This document shows positions 15,001 through 27,000 of a stretch of DNA of 64,000 nucleotides, piece after piece. The stretch lies in the NCBI GenBank assembly GCA_028023455.1, contig JAQFVV010000509.1, positions 376,001-440,000 of the forward strand, read 5' to 3'. Each line of letters starts with the position of its first letter. The first letter of the stretch is position 1. The position numbers and the translations under genes are program-made. The stretch comes from Epiperipatus broadwayi. Taxonomy: Eukaryota; Onychophora; Udeonychophora; Euonychophora; Peripatidae. A model generated the notes under the pieces. That model made no database searches, was not told the origin of the DNA, and worked only from the letters and a program-made list of their open reading frames with translations.

Positions 15001-18000
15001 GAATATCAACAAACCCAATAATGAATAGAATAGCGAATACCCTGCTACACTCGCAACACAAATATATATATATAGTTCTCTATGGTTAATTTCCTTGACG
15101 AGGTATTGCTACATCCATAACACAATCTACATATATAGTTCTCTTTAGTTCATTTCCCCTGACAAACTTTAAGACTGGCTGCTTTCAAGACAGTTTCCAT
15201 TCGCCTCGGTTTCCCAAATTTGACCCGGTCCAGTTCAGCTGAATGCAAACACATCTGACTTTGTCGTAGAGCACTGAGACTGTCACTGTGAGTTTCTTTC
15301 ATTTGCAATCTCTTCCGTCTTTCGGCAACAGTCCGCTTGGTAAACTCACTGTAAATCCGCTGGAAAATCAACTCTTCACATCTAGCTGCTATCCAGACAG
15401 TTTCCTCCGGCCCCGGTTTCCCAAACTCTTTGGGCCTGTTCAGCTGCTGCCTGTGAACACATTTTCACTGAGCGCTGCACACTCACTGAAACTGCTGTCA
15501 CATCTCTCACCAACATGAATTGCAAAATAAACCACGCACTTTGTTGCTTACTCTATTTATAATTTTTAATTACTCACACAATTAATTACTTTTTTCCATA
15601 AACGGTAATGTTTTTAGGTCTATAATCAATTAATTGGTGTCTTAGAATTTATTTCCATATAAGGTAATTTATAGTCTATTCCATTAATTAATTAGTCTCT
15701 TATCAAGAAATATTTGTAATCAGCAAATATTTCTTGGAATTTATCGATCGCAATTAATGTAAATTATTTAAATAAAATTTACCGCTTACTAATTCGTGAT
15801 CTAAATTTATTTCTCTAATATTTTCTACTTTTTCTGGAGTGCACAAACTTATACTAATGCAAATATAAATATTTTTACAAAATATAGCATAACTATTTTA
15901 TCAAAGCAAGTCATAAAATATAAAATTAATATTCAAAGAATAGTCACTGTTATAAAAAGTATCTGTATCATTTACATGTTAATTACAGACTGAAGACTAA
16001 GATCATTTACTTCCTGTTTATATCAATACTTTCCAATTAGCAATAGTTTAATGCTTTCTTTTTAATTGTTTATGTTTATTCTGATGTGATGTACAATAGC
16101 TTCTCCTTAAATGAGGTCAGAAGTTTCTGTCCATAAGGTGTACACCCTGAAATCCTGTTAGCCAAGCTTACAATATTTCTTTTCTTCAAATTCCTTATAT
16201 GTCCCAATAAGGTTTTCTTCTTGTTCCTTATTACCCAATTACTTCTCCCATCCTTGCACCAAATAGCAATAAACTTCCTTTAGTGTATTAAATACTTTTT
16301 CATAACTTTATGCAATTTTTATTCTTATGTAATGCCAAGCTATTTTTTCATTCATATTCTTTTTCTATAACTCTATTATAAATGAGTGCCTTCTATTAGT
16401 TCAGTGGCTATACATAATTTATTTTAATGTCTTATATTGTGATCTGATCAAAAAAATAAAATAAAATAAATGGGAAAATTTTAAAGTTACTTTGTAGATG
16501 ATGTAGAATGAAATCTTATCTTCAAAATTATTTACCGTAGTTTTACACAAAATATTTTATGGATTAAATGGAAAGAAGCTTATTACTCAAGTCATCTAGA
16601 TATAATAATGCATTAGAAAATACTTTTATGTTATTCTTATAGATGGAAACATAATAGATGAAATTAGCCAGACTTAAACATGGATGAATTGCTTTTGTTA
16701 GAAATAACTTAGTATTAAAAAGAAATATGTCTATTGTTTGAAAAATATTTTAATAAATGTGTTTACCAGTTCTTACATGTGGATCTAAAACTTGAATGCT
16801 TAATAGAAGAGCAATATAGACTTTAGATCAGTGGTCTTCAACCTTTTCACACCTGCGGACCGTCAAAAATAAGGATAAGGTTCCGCGGACCGGCAGAAGT
16901 CTATAGATAAATTTTCTTAAAGATGTAAACTGCTTAACCTTAGATGAGCATAATTGTTATAACTGATCAAAACAACAATGTTAAATATACAAGATGAAGT
17001 TATATATATATGGAGTTTGTATAATAAAAAACTTTTTTTTTAAATTTTGAATTTTTTTAGAAAAGTAACAAAAAGTTTAATTCTACCCCCCCCCCCCATA
17101 AACATCTGTGATAACTAGGAAAACAAATTAATTTATGTACGATTGGTTAGATTTTGTTTTCGTCTGTTTCTTTTTTTTTAATTGGGTAAAAATGAGATGA
17201 AAAAATAAATAAAAATTGTTTATATTAATTAAAAGTTTACACTCTTATTATTTTGCTATAACAAACTTTCCTACCAGTCTAACATGCGAACCAGCAGAAA
17301 ACTTCTGCGGCCTGGCACCGGTCCGTGGATCAAGGGTTGAAGACCACTGCGTTAGATTATGTAGCAAAATATGGAAAGATGTATGATGAGAGTAAAAAAA
17401 ACTAAACTACAAACGAAATATATAAATGAGAGAATAAACAAACATTACAGTCATCACTGAGAGAAATAAAAAACTAAAATAGAGGTGGGCTAGACATGTT
17501 GTTAGAAGAGATAACAATAGATTGGATAGTTGGTTTTAAATCAATTTCCAACAATTGTAAAAAAAAAAAATCTAAAAAAAGACAATATGAAATGGAAAGG
17601 TGAGATAAAAAAAATTGCTTGAGTGATGTGTAGAAGACATGGATTGGGGAAACTACATTAAATTTAGAGACCCATTCTGTGATGGAATGATAACGTCTGA
17701 AAATAATGAAAATATTTTAGTTAAATAAGGAGTTAATAAACATTTAAATGCTCTTATTCACAATGAAATTGCTAAGTTCATGGAACTTGAGGGAAATTAT
17801 TTTACTCCCAATAATTAATAAATCTACTAATAATTTTAGTAACCAAAATTACATATTGTAAACAAATCTTGATTTGCACTTCCTACTGTTCACTGCCTGG
17901 GAATAGTGGAACTACTACTGTTATGGTATTTAACACATATTTTAATATGTTAGATACATTAATATTTTTTTAAAAAAATTCCCATTATTTATGCCTATTT

Positions 18001-21000
18001 TTAACAGCAAACTGATAAATTTTCTTTTGAAGACTTTCTTTCAAACAGTTCCATCTGGTTGATAAGTTAATTTCAGTCTGAATTACCAACAATGTTGATA
18101 AAAATATGCTTGTAAATATCACAGCAACTAAGAATAGGTGGATTCATTCTATTTCTTGATTCCTTTGTTCAACATTTAGAGTGCTTTTAAGTCATAGCCT
18201 AAGAAAAAGTGATTTACTTCCTTTGTATTCAATTGATATTTAAGTGAGGAAACTGGTTTATGTTTAATTCTTATAATAGATCCAATTCTTAAAATTGTGA
18301 AAGTTTGAGATACCTTTGCAAATTTATTTATAACTTTCCATAACTTTAAGTAAATTGTGAAATTAAAATTAGAAAAAACATTTTAAATAAACAAAACTTT
18401 TATATGAGCTTATTCATTTGATTTGCTCTTCTCTGTCAGCTTCTTATCCTTATGGTTCTTAACCTTATCCACTTTTAGTACTTGTTGGATTTCCATATGC
18501 AAAAGCACTTTTCTAGCAAATGCAAGCTGATATGCTAACATATTATTAATATATCAACTAGCATACATTCTAGAGAATTTTAAGCTGCAAAATAAATGAT
18601 AGTTTTTCAAAATCTTTAGTTATATAGTTAATATTGTTTCCATTCAAACAATTTTTTACATTTCTTTAGCAATAGTCTATATCTCTGGAAAAGGTTTGTA
18701 TCCTGGGAGTACATACATACCAGATTAAAAAGTCTTATACAAAACAAGGATGCGACTTCTGCATTCTTCTAAGCATGTTTGAGAAGTATATTCACACACA
18801 CACACACACTAATATTGTAAACACAAAAAAAATTTAATACAGTATTAGCTACAGCATTAACTTTATTTTTTCCATATGTCAAAGCATTAACCGGGAAGTG
18901 AACCCAGGCCAGCTGCTTGAAAAGCAGCTACGCTAACCGCTAGGGCACCAACACTTGGCAGCATTAACTTTTTAATACAATTTTTTCCTTTATTTATCAT
19001 ATGAATGCACAAAACTTATAGTTTTCAATAATTTTAAAGTCTGTAATTTAAAGTTAATACATTTTTTTTTCTGTAAAATTTAAAAGATTTTGTAAATTTA
19101 AAATGTTTACATATATAAACTTACCAAAAGTAAATCAACTAAATAATTCCAAATTAGAGTTTCAGAAATCTCGTGGTTGATATCGGAATAATGACTAAGG
19201 CTACAAAAATACAAAATTAATTTTCAAACACATTTATTTTATGATTGTGTGATAATAAAAAAATTTGAAATGAAAAAAAAATTCTAAAATTTACCATTAC
19301 TGAAAGTTTAATATACAAATATATATATATATTAATAAAGCAAGTCATATATAACATGACAATGCTTTTATAAGCTTGTATTTACAAAAATGTAATACAG
19401 AGAGCGTACAGATAGCTCAAACAAGCTCTTAATTGATAAGTGCGGTAAGAGAAAATATGTCCGAAAACTTCAGAGTTTCTACTTAAATATTATGTATAAA
19501 ATAAGTGCTGGGTTTTGAGTTGATATTTTAGATCTGAATATTCTAGCTCCTCACTGAAGTGAGCCATAAGCTCGAAACCAATTGGTCTGGGGATAAGAGT
19601 ATTTCGGATAGAGATTTTAAATATTTTCTCTTACCGCACTTATCAATTAAAAGCTTGTTTGAGTTATTGGTAAGCTCTATTACAAATATATATAATATTA
19701 CTGTAAATATATATAATATTACTATAAATATAAGTTAAGATGAAATCAACAATCCTAGAGCAATTGTTACCCAATAAAGTCTAGCAAATAAAACAGTTAT
19801 TAGATATACCAGCATAATAATGAGCCTTAAGTTTTGAGTGAAGACTTACATATCCTTTAAGGCTATCATCTCCATATCTCCAGTCAGTTCGTTTCTTCAG
19901 ATATATTAACAACTTTCTCTTTAAAAACATTTAATATACACTCCCCTCCTCTAATCATATTTTCTTTTAATACATTATTCAAGATGTTTGTGTTTAAAAA
20001 TTACGGGCAATCCCATTACTAGTATTTACTTTTCTTTTTAATTTTAAAAAAAAAATGCTAATAACTTTAGATTCAGTAATTGAAAAGTCTCTACAAGACA
20101 TAAATATTTTTATGTCACTCTCAATTACATTTCTGGAATGTGTTATTCTATTCAGTTAAGTTCAAACAATATTTGGACAGCATTCTAAAAATCAAAACCA
20201 TATGAAAGACTAATCAGTCATCCATGGTAATTATTATAAGGATAGGGAACAATTTTAAAACAAAGACTTAAAATTTTTATTAAACTTTTTGCGTAACTAG
20301 TTAATTTTCTTTTTATAAAATCAATAAACAATATTTAAATGGCTTGAAAAAAAAAATTGAATAAAAACAAATGATTATCAATACTACTTTTAATTAAAAG
20401 AGAATTATTATAAATAATACGATAAAAAATAATTTAACAGACATAACACTTACAAGCAATTATAGATAATATGGCTATTCTAATTTTAAACCCCCCCCTC
20501 CAAAAAGATTGGAGTCAAAATTGCTATGTAAGAAATTTGCACAAGCACACAACTCCATTGTTACACGTCCGTGCTGAGATAACCGAAATCAAGAGTACTT
20601 GACGACCAGGACCACAACTAATCTAAATAATTGACTAAAGATAGTAAGATAACAGAAAATGGAGAAAGACTGAGAGAAAGAATAATTTAGTTAAATAATA
20701 CTAACACACACACATATATGATTTAATTTACAAATGTGATTCCACTTAAAAGCATTCACTTTGATGATATAGTTTAAATAAATATTCATGATCATTTCCT
20801 AATCATTTTTTGTTAGACTATAAATTATTATTTAATTATTTGACCAGATATTAACTTTAACCCCAGAGGAAGTTTACTTATTAAATTCCAGCATGAATAT
20901 ACACTTTTGTTATGATCATGCATGGTATTTCCAATAACAAAATTTCTACATCCAACACACTCATTAAAAGATATAGATAAAGACACATGTTAAAAGCAAA

Positions 21001-24000
21001 TGATTCCCAAGATGCATTTCTGACAAAACCTGCCATCATCAGTTGGTCCAGAATCTTCCCCACATATGTCTTTATCCATAAGTTTTAAGGAATGTAATGG
21101 ATACTGAAGCTTCATTACATATATATATGGACACACAATCTGATAAGTTTCATTTATATACTATGTTGCATTATTTCATTATAAAGGAGGGAAAAATATT
21201 CGCATTGATTTTTCTTATAATGATGTCATTACTTCCAAGAAATCTATAAAAACTAATTAATTATAATAATAAAGAACTTCACTAATTAATAAATGGAGTT
21301 TAGCACAGCTGATGAAGGAGTTCTCCTAAAATGAGTCCTGTAAGTTTGTATTATCATAATTCACAATTTGTCCATTGTATAAAATCTTATATGTCAATTA
21401 AATAATGAACTAATAGAGAGTACATGAATGCTCTCATAGATAATAACTAATATTTGGCTATTCTCTGCCCAAAGGCAGTTGAACAGGAACAGCAATACAT
21501 CATGAATAGATCAACAATCCACTTTTTTAATAAGACTTTGTATATGCCTGCCACAACTTTAATCATAATTTCATATTCAAAGCTACAATACAAACTTCCA
21601 TCACCATTGATATTTAAATAATTATATTTGAAAGACTGATGATGATAACTCAAGTAGTCGAAACATAAATGCTAAAAAATAAAAGCATAATGATAAAGAA
21701 AAGCAGATCAATTTCAATTAATAAAATTGTACCAAAAAGAATATGCCTATGTCAATGAAGAGGATATTAGGAATTAACTTTATTTAAATTCTGTGGAATA
21801 CTGTACCTGGTTTCACAAAGTTCGGTTTGAATGTAGAGATGTTGCTGCTCTTCCCATGCTTTGATGAACTGAATGCAATTAGGATGCTTCGGAAGTTGTT
21901 CATGTTTCTGAACTTCAGCTAATTTTCGCTTCCTATAAACAATTACTATAAATATATATACTTTTTTATGAAATTATTTAAATATATAGATAATTCCTAC
22001 TTACCTATCTGATTCTCCTCTGAATTTTTCTCTAGACCGCTTGACCGCATAATACTTACCATCTTCTACACTCCTAACCTTAAATACCTATAAAGGAACA
22101 TAAAAACATATTTATCTGACCTCACTTATCTCAATGGAAATCAGCAGTTATATTAGTACATTTAAACATTTAGAAAAGTAAATAGAGGAGATAGTGAAAA
22201 GGAAATAAGGCAGCAACAGCTAAGTGTAATACTTGCCAAAGAGAGATCAGAAAAAAAGATTAAAAACATTGCCTGAAATGTAATGATTTATAAGATTTGA
22301 ATCATGTATGATAAAGAAATAAAAATAAATACAACTTTTTTTTTTTTTTTAAAGAAACGCTTTATTCATATAAATAGCACACTAAACGAAAAAAAAAAAG
22401 CATTAAAAATTAAATTTTCTTCAACTTTCACAATATTCTTAGTATTATGGACATAAATAAAAGTATGGGCAAAGAAATATTTAAATAATCTTGCAACTAA
22501 TGTCATTTCTTGTTTCAATGTCAGTTTGATCATCAGATAAAAAATCATTTTTTAATTCTGACAAATAGATTAGCATTGATATAAGAAAGCAGGCATTGGT
22601 TAAATCTATTTAAATGACTTTCTGCCCCACACTTTTATTTTTCGTTGCATATGAAGAATACGATGAAATCTGGGGAAAAATTTTTTTTTCACTTTTTAGT
22701 GCCTTTTTTTCTTTCTTTTGAGTACATTTATACGAATAAAAATATTTTTTTTAATAATTTTTATTTTCTATTTTTTAGAAGTATATAGTTCCAATTTAAT
22801 ACAAATAGATGGTGTTATGGATAAGAAAATAGCCAAAATAGTCTTTAATTGGGTTATGAGTAAAGAACAGGAACAAGATGGGTGAGAAAGGTAGTATGTT
22901 ATGCAGAAGATTTGGATAAAGAATTTATGTGAGTATACCTGTACAAAAGGTGGGATGATTGTGTTAGAAGAATTGTTGCATGTTATAGTGGCAAGAAATG
23001 GAATAGAAGAATAGATGCATGAATAAAGAATAGGGAGTTGGAGAGATGGAGAACTAGTGTGAAGAGTAAAAAAGTTTAAATATATATAGAAATAAACAGA
23101 ATATTGAATGCGAGTTAATTTATGATAATGCAAGGAAAGTAGTTTACTGTTCAAGGCTCAAACAGGATCTTTAGCAACAAAGGAATATACACATAAATGG
23201 AAAAATGTGGGTGATTTAGTCTGCAAGTTGTGTAAGGAAGGCATACAAAATATTAGGCATCTGTTGATTGAATGTAAATGCCTGCAAGCAAGAAGGGTCA
23301 AAATAATGAAGTTGTGGAAAAATAAATATAAACAAAGTGATTATATAGAAGATGAGTTCTTGGTTTTTATGCTGGGTTTGGGAAAAGATAAAGGGGATTT
23401 AGATATAAAGTCCAATGAGATGACAAAGATTGTGTTGTAGAAATGGGATGGAGCAGGATAAAGAAGAATATGGAAAAACTTCCGAGTGGGGAATGGAAAG
23501 GGAAGGTGAAGTGGCTAACAGGTTTCTCTGGGCATAGTGGCTATGAGATTCAATGACTCTGAAAAAGGAGAAGTCACAATGCATTGCATACTTTATAAAA
23601 TTAAAATATTTAAATGTTTTGCTAATTTTTTTTGCAAACTCTAAAAAAATATATTGTCATAGGGAATACATATATAGGCAAAGTTTTAAGTAAATCAAAA
23701 ATTGGAAAGTGAGTGAAAATTGAGTTACAAGATTTTACGAACAAAAAAAAAAGAAGAAGAGTAAATTAAGGTAAGATCATCATCATCATCATATTATTAT
23801 TATTAGTATGAAAATATTAAGTTTTATACATATTAGAAATAGATTAAAACTACAAATTTATCTTCCTAATAAATACAAATCACAATAAACTTGATTCTTA
23901 TTTATATTAAACAGATTTCACTTATTATCTCTCCAGTATATAATTGGATGACATAACTATAAAGAGCTAACATTATTAAAAATTTCAATTTTCACATTCT

Positions 24001-27000
24001 GAAATGAAACAAGTGAAATCTACTTAATATAACTAAAACTGATTTGCAGTTAGTGAAGCTGGACTTAGCATGCGCTGCTGAAGAGTTCCCCTAATACTTA
24101 TCTTGAGTCTAGTACTGTCACAGTTCACAATTTATCTATTGTTATATTATCTTATATCTTAGTTAAATAATAAACTAATATAAGGTGCTTCAATAGTCTC
24201 ACTCATAATGCTATAAAATATAATTAGTTTTGTGCTGAATTGATTTAAATTATGAACTGCATAAACTTCTAGAATTTTGGAAGGCATGCAAATATATGCT
24301 TTGTTTGAAATAAAATATTAACAAAATAAAAAAATTAATATTATTAAATTTATTATAAATTAGCCGCAAGCAAAACAATTTTAAAATTACATGATCACCG
24401 TTTCCTATGTTTACAAAAGCTGTTAAAGCAGAGCCAAAACTCTCCATATAGTAGTGCCGTCTAGTGCAAGCGAGAGTAATCAATGCGCAAACCTTCCTGC
24501 ATCCATTGATAACCTTGGCTTGCACTGGATGGCACTATTATATGGAGTTTTGCTTCTGCTTTAATTTTAAAATTCATAAAAAAAAAGATTATTTTGTTTC
24601 ATATACTAAAATTACTTACTTCACCAAAAGAGCCTGCTCCAAGTTTGCAATCAATTTCAAAGCATTGTTCAAAATAAAGATCTTTACTTCTTTCATTATA
24701 ATGTGGACTCAGAATAGCTATAGTATAGTCAAGTTCGAAAAACATAATTATGAATAAAGCATTACAAATATATATATATATGTAATAAAAATGTGGTACA
24801 TGTATTTGGTTCTATTCCATTCTCTCTTATTCATATCAATGTAACTACTTCATTCTTAAAATCATTTAATAATTTTCCCCCTTCCATTTATACACTTTAT
24901 TTTTAATCCTTCTTTAAATTTTTTTTTCATATGCCATCTAAATATATAAACAATCCCATTCTTTTTTTTGCTTCATTTGGTATTATTAAATGTGATTCTT
25001 TCTTATGTCTAGGTATTCCTAACTTTATCTCTAGATTTCTGCATTCTTTTCCACATTCTTAATTCAAAAGTTTCTAAATGACTCCTTTTTTTTTTTCAAA
25101 TTTAAATATACTTATTTCCAAAAATATATCTTTTTAACAAATCCTTTAACTGTTTTTCTGAAGGTTTGTGATGATGGTGTTCTAGCTGTATTTTTATATT
25201 GGACTATTTCCATCATCTAATTAGATGATGGAAATAGTCCGATATAAAAATACAGCTAAATCCTTTAACTATCTCTATTATTATTTCATTAATTCACAAT
25301 TATTATTTTAAATCAACTTTAATTTTTGACAAAATTTCTCCTTTCATTCTCTTTACTTTCTATTTTCATAATTATTATTTTATTTTCATCTTGACTAAAC
25401 TTATTTCATTATCCATGACTATTTCTTTCAAATCTGACTTTTCATCAATGTTCGCACCGTTGTTTTCTATTTCATTTATTGAGAGTATTAAACAAACTCA
25501 TTCCATCTTTAATGTAATTCTCTATCCCCTGTATACATTTATTAGTTGTTTTTCTTTTTAAATAATGCTTTTCAAAATATCCATTTCTAGCTCAGTTAAA
25601 TCTACATAAAATTAGAAGCTTTTTCTAAATTTATTAAGTGGATATCATTTTCTTTTCTATATAATCAATAGCTTTATTGTTTAGAAGTCCAAATACTGGA
25701 TATATTTCAACACTACTTCTTGTACTCCTTCTTTTAATCAAAATATCTTTCATTTAAAACTGCTACTACTTTATAAACACTTCAATTTATTAATGATTTG
25801 AAGTAAAAATTAAAATAAAGTATTTTATCATTCTCATATTAGAATAAAATACTTATGGGGAGGGGGGATTCCTTTTTTTTTAAAATGAAATCTATACTAC
25901 TTATAAATCTTTCACTATAAATTTAATTCTAAATTGGTTTTAGAAAAGCATTGTATTTTACATAATTCAGCAATTGTTTTGACTATCTTCTTATATATGA
26001 TTGTGATCATTTGACACTGGTAGACATTTATAGAATTTATATAAAATGCAATACCATTTTAATTATATCTAGAACCAAATCCATTCTACATTGTATAAAA
26101 AAATCTATAGCTCATATTTCTTTATTATATCTGATTAATTTGTGACGATTTCACCAATTTCCCATTTAATATTTCTGCTATGTTTCATCTATAAGTGTAA
26201 CTATTTTTAATCCTAATATGTCACTTCACCCAAGACAATGTTTCACACCTCTCTTTTTTCCATTTGTTGTCTTTTTAATAACTTCAAGTATTCACCACTT
26301 TCAAATATTTTTGAAATTTGTCCATAATCGCTCAATTCAAAAATTACAGATTTATGAAATCTTTCATATTTCTATTTATTGCATCACATCATTTCTCTAC
26401 AATAACTTTTGTTTCTATCAAAAAATTATTTTTTAATCTTTTTCCTTTTAGTTTGATATTTATCCTTTCTTTCATTTTCTTAACAATTTAAACCATGAAT
26501 TGCAGTTTTTATTATTTTCTTCTCATATTCCATCCCTCCATTGCATCTTCTTTTATTTATTTGTTAGATTATCACTTACTTATAAGGTCAAGTGACATTT
26601 GAACGCTGAAGTTTCATGCTGAGCTCAACAATTTATTTAAACGGCTGACTGAGAATCAATCCAGAACTGTTAGCCCATGTCTGCCATTCTAAATGCTGGA
26701 CCAAACTTATAACGAAAGTTTTTTGCAAATAAACCTGCAGCATATACTATAGTTTTTGTCTAATCTACATTCTCCTGCAGTAATTCGCTGTACACCATTC
26801 TATTCCAAAGCCATAAATGTAGGTAAGAATAATCAATAACCATCTGATGGAAATATCAGACAAGAACTTTGTTAATTGGAACTCCGTTTTACATTACAGC
26901 TATGTAGAAGTCACCTTTAAACAAGAGAAATACTTTGTTTTGATATATATATATATAATCTTTTTTTCAAAAATACAAAAAGTATGTGCATTCGATTAAA

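Larger units (their letters stand above)
9799..19124 (-). other. PKMYT1: Myt1 intron 6 contents
   Basis: This 9.3-kb intron is enlarged by an LTR element (10145-14960), a repeated coding relic (about 15150-15500), a hAT element (16829-17349), a LINE tail (17457-17660), a (CA)n tract at about 18795-18809 and a tRNA-like SINE (18865-18958). The stretches 15540-16820 and 17720-18790 show nothing recognisable. Confidence 0.6.
19201..21806 (-). other. PKMYT1: Myt1 intron 5 contents
   Basis: Contains the ribozyme TIR element (19390-19685), a C-rich tract at about 20489, and one copy of a dispersed repeat at 21298-21440. Elsewhere it is AT-rich with no recognised feature; short frames at 20881-21063 and 21447-21653 have no support. 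Confidence 0.5.
22088..24619 (-). other. PKMYT1: Myt1 intron 3 contents
   Basis: Holds a LINE relic (about 22780-23440), the second copy of the dispersed repeat (24056-24215) and a short foldback (24423-24563). An ATC-repeat tract (ATCATCATCATCAT) at about 23777 is typical of RTE LINE tails. The rest is unremarkable AT-rich sequence. Confidence 0.5.

Noticed and set aside
21318-21356. A second type of hammerhead: CTGATGA, stem AGGAG-TT-CTCCT, AAAA, GAGTC and pairing ACAG/CTGT
   Set aside because: The essential G of GAAA is A, outer stem I does not pair, and the homologous copy at 24056 keeps neither core half. Chance or a dead relic.
23777-23792. CRISPR-like or satellite array at the ATC repeat
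   Set aside because: A short trinucleotide run of the kind left by RTE LINE tails. No spacer structure.
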